Part shown: in pieces, positions 34,118 to 42,998 of the stretch
Layout of the letters: each line of letters opens with the position of its first letter
How positions within the stretch are numbered: position 1 is the first letter of the stretch
NCBI RefSeq assembly: GCF_002742625.1
Contig: NZ_PEBF01000001.1
Location: forward strand, 2,790,001 to 2,854,000
Length of the DNA stretch: 64,000 bases
Origin: Caulobacter sp. FWC2
Lineage (GTDB): Bacteria; Pseudomonadota; Alphaproteobacteria; Caulobacterales; Caulobacteraceae
Direction: 5' to 3'
Translations under genes and position numbers: made by a program
The notes under the pieces: model-generated
The model's input: only the letters and a program-made list of their open reading frames with translations
What the model was told of the DNA's origin: nothing
Databases searched by the model: none

Positions 34118-34734
34118 CCCAGAGCCTGCCCAAACTCACCGCCGCCCTGGACGTCTCCCATCTGCCCAACGCCGCCATGGGTCCGGCGAGCCTGGTGTGG
34201 TGGGGGACGTTGGGGTTCATGCTGATCGAAGGGACAGGCTTTGTCCTCGGCGGCGGCGCGCTCCTCTACCTGGCCGCACAAGCTCCGCAATGGCCGCCGC
34301 GCGGCGACGCCCTGCCCGACCTGGCGTTCGGCACGGCTTTCACGGTGCTGATCCTGCTCAGCGCCATCCCCAACCTCTGGCTGGAGCGCCGGGCCCGCCA
34401 ATGCGACCTCGCCGCCTGCCGATGGGGCCTGGTGGTCATGAGCCTGATCGGGGTCGCCCTGCTGGTGCTGCGCGGCTACGAGATGGCCCATCTCAACGTG
34501 CGCTGGGACGCCGACGCCTACGGCTCGCTCGTCTGGCTGATGATCTTTCTGCATCTGACCCATGTCATCACCGATTTGGCCGACACGCTGGTCATCGGCG
34601 CCTGGCTCTTCACCCATGAGCCGGGACACCCACAGTACGCCGACATCAGCGACAACGCCGGCTATTGGAGCTTCGTGATCCTGGCCTGGCCGCCGATCTA
34701 TATTCTGGTCTACTGGCTGCCGAGGTGGTCATGA
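34114..34734 (+). CDS. coxC: Cytochrome c oxidase subunit III
   Basis: A 206-residue membrane protein with about five hydrophobic spans. Family features: MLIEGTGFVLGGGALLYLAA, the conserved RGYEMAHLNVRWDADAYGSL, HLTHVITDLADTLVIGAWLF and the C-terminal YWSFVILAWPPIYILVYW. It is shorter than mitochondrial-type subunit III, as usual for the bacterial five-helix form. It overlaps coxA and the next gene by 4 bases each. Confidence 0.93.
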   Translation: MTQSLPKLTAALDVSHLPNAAMGPASLVWWGTLGFMLIEGTGFVLGGGALLYLAAQAPQWPPRGDALPDLAFGTAFTVLILLSAIPNLWLERRARQCDLAACRWGLVVMSLIGVALLVLRGYEMAHLNVRWDADAYGSLVWLMIFLHLTHVITDLADTLVIGAWLFTHEPGHPQYADISDNAGYWSFVILAWPPIYILVYWLPRWS

Positions 34735-35066
34735 CCAGCGTCGCCAAGCTGCGCTCACGTCTCATGCAAGCCCGCCCCTGGTGCGGGATGGTCGTCGCCC
34801 CGATGGCCTGGCTGGCCCTGCAGCAAGGCCTGGGAATCCTGGTCTATTGGGCCTGCGCCCAGGGCGGCCCGCCTTTGGGCCCTACCGCCGGGATCGCCGC
34901 CTGCGCGTCCTGTCTGGCCGCGGCCTGGGTCTCAGGCCATCGCCTGCCCGCCGCGGGACGGACGCGGTTCGTCGGCCAGGCCGCCGCGGGCCTCGCCGCC
35001 CTCCTGGCGTTTGCCTGCGCCCTCCTGACCCTTTCGGCCGTCCTGGTGCCCGCATGCGCACGGTAG
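34731..35066 (+). CDS. Small membrane protein of the oxidase operon
   Basis: A 111-residue protein with three hydrophobic segments (about 20-36, 47-64, 80-105). I see no cofactor ligands. In related operons a short subunit IV-like or hypothetical membrane protein takes this place, so a structural or assembly role is plausible but not shown. It overlaps coxC by 4 bases and the following cytochrome gene by 13. Confidence 0.75.
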   Translation: MTSVAKLRSRLMQARPWCGMVVAPMAWLALQQGLGILVYWACAQGGPPLGPTAGIAACASCLAAAWVSGHRLPAAGRTRFVGQAAAGLAALLAFACALLTLSAVLVPACAR

Positions 35067-35491
35067 CCGCTGGTCCCTCCGCCTGGCCCGCGGCGCTGGC
35101 CATGACCATGGGTCTGCTGGTCCTGGCGCTCTTGGCCGGGGCCGTCTCCCTGGTCGTGCAAAAGCGCCAGTCCAATGTCGAAAAGACCCGCGCCGCCGCG
35201 GCCATGACCGGCGGCGATCCCCAGGCTGGCCTGACGGCGATGGCCCGCCATGGCTGCGGCGCCTGTCATCAGGTCCCCGGCCTGCCCCAAGCCGATGGGC
35301 GCGTGGGCCCGTCCCTGGACAAGGTCGCCACGCGCGCCTTCATCGGCGGGTCGCTGCCCAACCAGCCGGCCGCGATGGCGCGGTTCGTCGCCCAGCCGCA
35401 ACATCTCCAGCCCCAAGGCGGCATGCCGGACATGCCCGTCACGCCGGGCGAAGCGCGCGACATCGCCGCCTATCTCTACACGTTGCGCTGA
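35054..35491 (+). CDS. Membrane-anchored monohaem cytochrome c
   Basis: A 145-residue protein with an uncleaved N-terminal anchor (LAMTMGLLVLALLAGAVSLV) and one haem site CGACH (residue about 70) in a class I cytochrome c domain; the sixth ligand is probably a methionine in QGGMPDMPVTPGE. It is likely to pass electrons into the oxidase. It overlaps the small membrane protein gene by 13 bases and fdhD by one (TGATG). Confidence 0.88.
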   Translation: MRTVAAGPSAWPAALAMTMGLLVLALLAGAVSLVVQKRQSNVEKTRAAAAMTGGDPQAGLTAMARHGCGACHQVPGLPQADGRVGPSLDKVATRAFIGGSLPNQPAAMARFVAQPQHLQPQGGMPDMPVTPGEARDIAAYLYTLR

Positions 35492-36357
35492 TGACGATCG
35501 CTCTGCCCGACCCCCGTGGGGCGCGCCCCCTCCCTGTTCTCCAGGTCATCGACGGCAAGGCCGCCGCCGCCACCCGATGGACGCCCGAGGAGGTGGCCGT
35601 CGCCCTGGTTCACGACGCGGGGACGACGGCGGTGATGATGGCCACGCCAAGCGACATCGAGGACTTGGCCATCGGTTTTAGCCTGACCGAAGGGATCATC
35701 GAGTCTCCAGCCGAGATCGCCCGCCTGGAGGTGGTCAGCACCGATCTTGGCGTTGAGGCGCGCCTGTGGCTGGTCGCGGCGCGGTCGGCGAAACTGGCGA
35801 GCCGTCGTCGCAGCCTGGCCGGGCCGACGGGCTGTGGCCTGTGCGGCGTCGACAGCCTCAAAGCCGTCGCGCGGCCCTTGCCCAAGGCCGGAGGCGACCT
35901 TCGCCTGACGGCGCAGGACGTCCAGGCCGCGCTGAAGACCCTGTCGGAGCGGCAGGACCTGGGAAGGGCCACCCGCGCGGCGCACGCCGCGGCCTGGTGG
36001 ACGCCGGGCGAGGGCCTGGTCATGGCGCGCGAGGATGTCGGCCGCCATAACGCCCTGGACAAGCTGGCCGGCGCCCTGGCCCAAGACCCGATCGCGCGTG
36101 CGCCCGGCGCCGTGGTCCTGACGAGCCGGGTTTCGATCGAAATGGTCCAGAAGGCGGCGATGATCGGCGCGGAGGCCATCGTGGCGATCTCCGCGCCCAC
36201 CGCCCTGGCGGTCGAGGCCGCCGACCAGGCGGGGATCACCCTGGTGGCGATCGCGCGGGACGACGGGTTCATGGTCTTCAGCCATCCCCAGCGGCTGGTC
36301 GGCCTGGGCCGCGACCCGAACGGCGACGCTGTCACCCTTGTCAGGAGCGCGCGATGA
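35491..36357 (+). CDS. fdhD: FdhD, sulfurtransferase for formate dehydrogenase cofactor
   Basis: A 288-residue accessory protein. It carries sulfur from IscS to the Mo-bisMGD cofactor of formate dehydrogenases; the transfer cysteines are in GPTGCGLCGVDS (Cys115, Cys118). Other family signatures: DIEDLAIGFSLTEGII, AREDVGRHNALDKLAGAL and VSIEMVQKAAMIGAEAIVAI. It is unusual in lying inside a cytochrome oxidase operon, between a cytochrome c and ctaG, overlapping both. The molybdoenzyme at 28341-30653 is the obvious client. Confidence 0.93.
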   Translation: MTIALPDPRGARPLPVLQVIDGKAAAATRWTPEEVAVALVHDAGTTAVMMATPSDIEDLAIGFSLTEGIIESPAEIARLEVVSTDLGVEARLWLVAARSAKLASRRRSLAGPTGCGLCGVDSLKAVARPLPKAGGDLRLTAQDVQAALKTLSERQDLGRATRAAHAAAWWTPGEGLVMAREDVGRHNALDKLAGALAQDPIARAPGAVVLTSRVSIEMVQKAAMIGAEAIVAISAPTALAVEAADQAGITLVAIARDDGFMVFSHPQRLVGLGRDPNGDAVTLVRSAR

Positions 36358-37130
36358 GCGACCGTCCATGGCGACCCTATTGCGGCCCGGGGCCAACGCC
36401 CGGCGAGCTTCTAGGGCGCTGGAACCTTGATCCGTTGCTGCTGGCCGGCCTGGTCGGTCTTGCGGTCCTGATGTGGTCGGCGACGCGCGGCGCGCCGCGG
36501 CGGCGGCGATGGGCCTTGGCGGCCTTGACGCTCCTGATCGTCACCTTCGTGTCGCCGCTCTGCGCCTTGAGCTCGGCGCTGTTCGCGGCCCGCACGGCGC
36601 ACCACATCCTGCTGGTCGCGCTGGCCGCGCCGCTTCTGGCGCTGTCCTGTCCTCCGGCCCGCGCAAAGCTGCCGCTGTCGGCCCTGACGGTCCTGCACAT
36701 CGCGATCCTGTGGGCGTGGCACATCCCCGCCGCCTATTCGGCGGCCCTGGCCGACACCCTGGTCTATGCGGCGATGCAGGTCTCGCTGCTCGGCTCGGCG
36801 GTGCTGTTCTGGCGGGCGGCCTGGGCGGCGCGGCCTTGGCCGGGCGCCTTGGCCTTCACCGCGGCCATGATGCAGATGGGCCTCTTGGGCGCCCTGATCA
36901 CTCTGGCTCCTTTCGCCCTTTATGCGCCGCATCTGGCGACCACGGCGGCCTGGGGCGTGTCGCCGCTTGAGGACCAGCAATTGGCGGGGCTGATCATGTG
37001 GATCCCGGCCGGCGGGATCTATCTGGCCGCCGCCGTCGCCTCGGCGCGCAGGGCGCTCGTCTCGCGGCCGACCGAGGCCAAGCCGCTGGCGGCGGGGACC
37101 TTCGCCCGCCCCGCCATCGACGAGGGGTGA
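36354..37130 (+). CDS. ctaG: CtaG-type cytochrome c oxidase assembly factor (caa3_CtaG)
   Basis: A 258-residue polytopic membrane protein of the caa3_CtaG family, which helps put copper into caa3 oxidases. Six to seven hydrophobic spans are visible. Signature residues: TAHHILLVALAAPLLALSCP, WAWHIPAAYSAALADTLVYA, and DQQLAGLIMWIPAGGIYL near the end. It is the last clear gene of the 30694-37130 operon and overlaps fdhD by 4 bases. A 21-codon ORF (37133-37198) follows and may not be real. Confidence 0.92.
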   Translation: MSDRPWRPYCGPGPTPGELLGRWNLDPLLLAGLVGLAVLMWSATRGAPRRRRWALAALTLLIVTFVSPLCALSSALFAARTAHHILLVALAAPLLALSCPPARAKLPLSALTVLHIAILWAWHIPAAYSAALADTLVYAAMQVSLLGSAVLFWRAAWAARPWPGALAFTAAMMQMGLLGALITLAPFALYAPHLATTAAWGVSPLEDQQLAGLIMWIPAGGIYLAAAVASARRALVSRPTEAKPLAAGTFARPAIDEG

Positions 37131-37199
37131 CCATGGACGCCCTGCGAACCGCCAAGCCGGCCGGCCGCCCGTCCTGGCGCCGGCTCAGGCCCGTCTAGC

Positions 37200-37475
37200 A
37201 TGTCCAGCCCGCTGCGCGATGGCCCGCCGCCCAACGCCCACGACCGGTGGGCCGCGAGCGCGCGCCTGGTCTCGCAGAGCGGCGGTCTTGCGACGGTGGA
37301 GCTCAGCTTCCGCAACCAAGCGCTTGGCCCGCTTCCGGCGGTTCGGCTGACCATCAGTTGGAAACCCGGCATGGAGGCTCGCGACGTGGAGGCGCTGGCC
37401 CTGCAGTTGGCCGGCCAGTCTCTGGCCTTCCTCAGCCGCGCCTGCCTGGAGGCCGCCGCCGCCAAGACGATCTGA
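37200..37475 (+). CDS. Hypothetical protein
   Basis: A 91-residue soluble protein: a charged N-terminus, a central strand (GGLATVELSFRNQALGPLPA) with a second strand VRLTISWKPGME, then a helix (EALALQLAGQSLAFLSRACL). No signal peptide or known motif. It lies 70 bases after ctaG on the same strand and ends just before the terminator at 37501-37526. No ribosome site stands out. Confidence 0.55.
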   Translation: MSSPLRDGPPPNAHDRWAASARLVSQSGGLATVELSFRNQALGPLPAVRLTISWKPGMEARDVEALALQLAGQSLAFLSRACLEAAAAKTI

Positions 37476-37494
37476 TCGGCGCGCCGCCAGCGCC

Positions 37495-37526
37495 AAAGAA
37501 AAGGCCCCGGGGCGTCCCGGGGCCTT
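37495..37526 (-). terminator. Rho-independent terminator for the 38721-37552 operon
   Basis: Stem AAGGCCCCGGG (37501-37511), loop GCGT, stem CCCGGGGCCTT (37516-37526). Read on the minus strand it is followed by TTTTCTTT, giving a good terminator 25 bases past the 37552 stop. On the plus strand it has no U tract. Confidence 0.8.
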
Positions 37527-37551
37527 GGCGGTCCGATGAACCGGACGCTGA

Positions 37552-38322
37552 CTAGACGGCGCTGGAGCCAAGGCCCGTGACCGGGCGATCGGCGTCTTCG
37601 CGACGCAGCCGCTCGACCTCGTCGGGCAGCGCCCCGTCGTCGGCGTTCGCGAACGATCGATCCTCGCCGCGATAGAGCGAGCGCTCGCGTTCGATCTGCT
37701 CGGCGCTGTAGGGCTCGGCGTCGGGGTCGAAGCGCGACCAGCCGGCTTGGCGATAGGCCTCGCCGCGGCCCAGGGCGTCGACACCGCGGCGGCCGTTGAG
37801 CACGCGCTCGATCTCGGCGACCCGCGCCTCGTCGGCCTTGACGCTGACCAGGGTTCCGCCGCGCCGCACGCCTTCGGAATAGACATTGGCCTCCTCGTCC
37901 GAGTGGCCGGCGTCCTTCAGGGCGCCCAGCAAGCCACCCGTGGCGCCGCCCGCCGCCGCGCCGACCAGGGCGCCAACGGCCGTGGAGGCCAGCCAGCCGG
38001 CGGCCACCACCGGGCCCAGGCCCGGGATCGCCAGCATGCCAAGGCCCGCCAGCAGGCCGGCGCCGCCGCCGATCAGGCCGCCGGTGGTCGCGCCCTTGCC
38101 CGCGCCCTCGGCCACGTCGTTGTCGCCATCACGATCGGCGTCGCCCAGGGGGCCATCGGTGCCCAAGGCGCGGCCGGTCCGCCAGTCTCCGGCGTGCCAG
38201 TTGTCGGCGTTGTTGGAGACCAGGCTGATGCGGTCGCGATCGACGCCGGCGCGTTGCAGATCGTCCACGGCGTCGAGGGCTTGGATATGGGTATCGAACA
38301 GTCGCGTGATGGTCTTGGTCAT
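37552..38322 (-). CDS. YflT/general stress protein 17M-like protein with glycine-zipper core
   Basis: A 256-residue protein. Residues 1-40 (TKTITRLFDTHIQALDAVDD then LQRAGVDRDRISLVSNN) match the heat-induced YflT/GSP17M domain. The middle (about 75-135) is a Gly/Ala-rich glycine-zipper, GGLIGGGAGLLAGLGMLAIP, likely membrane-associated. A second GSP17M-like segment follows (GVRRGGTLVSVKADEARVAE), then an acidic Arg/Asp-rich tail. It lies 48 bases after the lipoprotein gene at 38371-38721 and is probably co-transcribed from the EcfG-like promoter upstream of that gene. Confidence 0.8.
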   Translation of the reverse strand: MTKTITRLFDTHIQALDAVDDLQRAGVDRDRISLVSNNADNWHAGDWRTGRALGTDGPLGDADRDGDNDVAEGAGKGATTGGLIGGGAGLLAGLGMLAIPGLGPVVAAGWLASTAVGALVGAAAGGATGGLLGALKDAGHSDEEANVYSEGVRRGGTLVSVKADEARVAEIERVLNGRRGVDALGRGEAYRQAGWSRFDPDAEPYSAEQIERERSLYRGEDRSFANADDGALPDEVERLRREDADRPVTGLGSSAV

Positions 38323-38370
38323 GGGAATTTCCCTTGAACTATCTTTTGATGAGTTTGGCGGGCTGCGCGC

Positions 38371-38721
38371 CTAGTTCTTTGTGATGGCGCCCTTGTAGTC
38401 GACCGAGACGCTGACAGCCTGGCCGTCCTTGGTCGCCTTGCCCTGCCACAGGCCGTTGGCGTTTTGCGTCAGGGGGCCGACGCCGGTGTAGCCCGCCGTC
38501 TCAATCGCGCTCTTGGCTTGGGCTTCGGTGTAGGAGCTGGCGCCCGGCGTGGGGCCGGTTTCGCCCGTGGTCGGGGCCGTATCGACCGCTTCGTTGCGCG
38601 GTTCCTGCGACGTCGAGACCACGGGCCCCTCCGTCCGGGCCGGCTCGGTCTTCTCGCTCTTGGGACCGCAGGCGGCGAGCAAGGCGGCCGCGGCGACCAG
38701 CGTCATCATCGGTTTGATCAT
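38371..38721 (-). CDS. PepSY-like small lipoprotein
   Basis: A 116-residue exported lipoprotein: signal MIKPMMTLVAAAALLAACGP with lipobox LAAC, a Thr/Glu/Pro-rich linker of about 45 residues, then a small domain SYTEAQAKSAIETAGYTGVG then WQGKATKDGQAVSVSVDYKG resembling PepSY/stress periplasmic domains. GGGAGACACC precedes ATG 38721. It is the first gene of a minus-strand stress operon. Confidence 0.75.
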   Translation of the reverse strand: MIKPMMTLVAAAALLAACGPKSEKTEPARTEGPVVSTSQEPRNEAVDTAPTTGETGPTPGASSYTEAQAKSAIETAGYTGVGPLTQNANGLWQGKATKDGQAVSVSVDYKGAITKN

Positions 38722-38748
38722 GGTGGTGTCTCCCTTGGGAGCCAGGAC

Positions 38749-38774
38749 AAGGCGCACAGGCCGCGCGCGGTTCC
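38749..38774 (-). promoter_or_regulatory. Candidate EcfG-type promoter for the lipoprotein/YflT operon
   Basis: Minus strand GGAAC (38774-38770)-N17-CCTT (38752-38749). It is 27 bases before ATG 38721 and faces away from the plus-strand site at 38807-38831. Confidence 0.5.
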
Positions 38775-38806
38775 GAAACGACCACCCCGAAAGCGCCATG
38801 CCGGCT

Positions 38807-38831
38807 GGAACAGCGGCCGGGCCAGACAGTT
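38807..38831 (+). promoter_or_regulatory. Candidate EcfG-type promoter for hemerythrin and catalase
   Basis: GGAAC at 38807-38811, N16, AGTT at 38828-38831 (one mismatch). 37 bases before the hemerythrin ATG. Confidence 0.65.
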
Positions 38832-38868
38832 TAGGTCGCGCCCTTCAACACTATGTGGAAGTCGATCC

Positions 38869-39408
38869 ATGGCCACGACGGCGAAGACCAAAGCCAAGCT
38901 TAAATCCGCGCGCGCCGCCACCAAGGCGCAAGCCGCGCCGAAGACCCGCGGACCCGACGCGATAGCCTTGCTGGAGGCTGATCACCGCGAGGTCGAAGAC
39001 TATTTCGAGACCTATGAAAGCTTGACCGATGCGACCGAAAAGAAAGCCTTGGCCGACAAGATCTGCCTGGCGCTGAAGGTCCACACCCAGATCGAGGAAG
39101 AATTCTTCTATCCGCCGGCCCGCGAGAAGACCGGCGACGGCGACCTGATCGACGAGGCCGTCGTCGAGCACATGGGCGCCAAGACCCTGATCGCCCAGAT
39201 CGAGGCGGGATTGCCCGGCCAGCCGCTCTACGACGCCAAGGTCAAGGTGCTCGGCGAGCAGGTGCGCCACCATGTCGAGGAAGAAGAGCAAGAGCTCTTC
39301 CCGGAGGTGCGCGCCACCGATCTCGATCTGGACGCGCTGGGCGCCAAGTTGGCGGCGCGCAAGGCCGAGCTGATGGCCGCGCTGGCTCCGCCGCCGCCCG
39401 CCGCCTGA
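38869..39408 (+). CDS. Hemerythrin HHE-domain protein
   Basis: A 179-residue protein. A Lys/Ala-rich N-terminal tail (about 30 residues) precedes a four-helix hemerythrin-like domain with its di-iron ligands in [51 protein letters not shown] and [17 protein letters not shown]. Such proteins bind oxygen or handle reactive oxygen and nitrogen species. I chose ATG 38869, just downstream of the stress promoter; the frame is open upstream but not protein-like. Catalase follows after 43 bases, probably on the same transcript. Confidence 0.9.
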   Translation: MATTAKTKAKLKSARAATKAQAAPKTRGPDAIALLEADHREVEDYFETYESLTDATEKKALADKICLALKVHTQIEEEFFYPPAREKTGDGDLIDEAVVEHMGAKTLIAQIEAGLPGQPLYDAKVKVLGEQVRHHVEEEEQELFPEVRATDLDLDALGAKLAARKAELMAALAPPPPAA

Positions 39409-39451
39409 TCCCAACCTCAGTTCCGCCGCCCTCCCAACGCCAGGACAACCC

Positions 39452-41593
<2,142 letters not shown>

Positions 41594-41754
41594 GCCCCGG
41601 GCCAAGCCGTCTCGGCGCGCCCGTCAGGGCGCGTCGGGGCGACCCGCGCCGCTCCCCCGTCCCGCCACGCCCGTCGGCGGCGACAGCTTTTCCGTAAGAC
41701 CGCGCGTTCGCGCCGCGGCCGCCTTCGCGGCCGCTTCTTCAATCAAGGTCCGCC

Positions 41755-42924
41755 ATGCCCCTGACCGTCCTCGCACGCTGGACCCTGTCCCTGGCCTCCC
41801 TCGCCGTTCTGGGCGCCAGCTTCTATCTCCTTTGGTCGTGGTGGGACGGCGCATGGTTGGTGGACGCCGCCAGCGTGGCGCATCATCTGCGCCAGCCCTG
41901 GCGCCTGTGGACGGGCCTTGGACTCCTGGCCTGGTCGTTCCTTGGCCGCTCGCCAATCACCTGGCTGCTGGCCAAGCCCGACAGCGATCCGACCCGGCCC
42001 GAACGCGGCGATCATCAGATGATCGCCAGCCCGACGGGATCGACGCTCTATGTCGAGATCTCCGGTCCCGCCGACGCCCCGCCGGTGATCCTCACCCATG
42101 GCTGGGGCCTGGACAGCACCATCTGGTATTATCTGCGCCGTGACCTGGCCAAGCGCTTCCGGGTCATCGTCTGGGACCTGCCGGGCCTGGGTCGCTCGCG
42201 CGCCGCGAGCGGCAAGGCCATCGACCTTAGCCACTTCGCCCAGGACCTGAAGGCGCTGCTAGCCCTCACAGACGGCAAGCCCGCGGTGCTGGTGGGGCAC
42301 AGCATCGGCGGCATGACGCTGCAGACCCTGGTGCGCGACCATCCAGAGGTCCTGGCTGGCCCCGTCGCGGGCCTGGTGCTGGTCAACACCACCTACACAA
42401 ATCCTCTGCGCACCATGGTGCTGAGCGGCTTGGCCCAGGCGCTGCGATGGCCCTTGCTGGAGCCGATGTTCCGTTTGGCGATCTGGCTGCAACCCTTGGC
42501 CTGGCTCAGCGCGTGGCAGAGCTATCTGAGCGGCTCGGCTCACCTGGCCAATCGCCTGGGCTTCGCCGGAGAGGTCACGCGCAGCCAGCTTGAACACAAC
42601 ACCCTCCTGGCGACGCGCAATCCGCCGGCCGCCTTGGCGCGCGGCAACCTGGCGATGTTCCGATGGGACGCGCACGGCGCGCTCCAAGGCATCGCCGCGC
42701 CCATCCTGATCCTGGCCGGCGACAGCGATCTGGTCACCAAGCGCGAGGCCAGCCAGGTGTTGGCGCAGGCGGCGCCGGCCGCTCGCCTGGAGGTGATTTC
42801 CAACGCCAATCACATGGGCTTCCTGGAACGTTCAGCGCTTTACAATCGCCAGATCGAGGCCTTTTGCGAGACCGCCCACGCCCAGGCGGCGGCCGACCGC
42901 GAGCCCACCCGCACTCAGGCCTGA
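41755..42924 (+). CDS. Membrane-anchored alpha/beta hydrolase
   Basis: A 389-residue protein with two N-terminal hydrophobic segments (about 8-30 and 50-72), then an alpha/beta-hydrolase fold: oxyanion HGWGLDSTIWYY, nucleophile elbow VGHSIGGMTLQ (catalytic Ser), acid in LILAGDSDLVT and histidine in NANHMGFLE. Substrate unknown. It lies between the catalase and the GH65 gene, 161 bases after catalase; that gap shows only a weak hairpin and no EcfG site. Confidence 0.88.
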   Translation: MPLTVLARWTLSLASLAVLGASFYLLWSWWDGAWLVDAASVAHHLRQPWRLWTGLGLLAWSFLGRSPITWLLAKPDSDPTRPERGDHQMIASPTGSTLYVEISGPADAPPVILTHGWGLDSTIWYYLRRDLAKRFRVIVWDLPGLGRSRAASGKAIDLSHFAQDLKALLALTDGKPAVLVGHSIGGMTLQTLVRDHPEVLAGPVAGLVLVNTTYTNPLRTMVLSGLAQALRWPLLEPMFRLAIWLQPLAWLSAWQSYLSGSAHLANRLGFAGEVTRSQLEHNTLLATRNPPAALARGNLAMFRWDAHGALQGIAAPILILAGDSDLVTKREASQVLAQAAPAARLEVISNANHMGFLERSALYNRQIEAFCETAHAQAAADREPTRTQA

Positions 42925-42929
42925 TCTCG

Positions 42930-42954
42930 GAAACCAGCCTTCCGCTCGCGCATT
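42930..42954 (+). promoter_or_regulatory. Weak EcfG-like promoter for the GH65 gene
   Basis: GAAAC (42930-42934)-N16-CATT (42951-42954), one mismatch in each box. 44 bases before ATG 42999. Confidence 0.35.
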
Positions 42955-42998
42955 TTGCCGGTCAGATCTTCGACGTTCGACGCCAGGGGAGCGCGATC

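Noticed and set aside
37133..37198. A 21-codon ORF just after ctaG
   Set aside because: Too short, Arg/Pro-rich, no ribosome site or conservation that I can judge.
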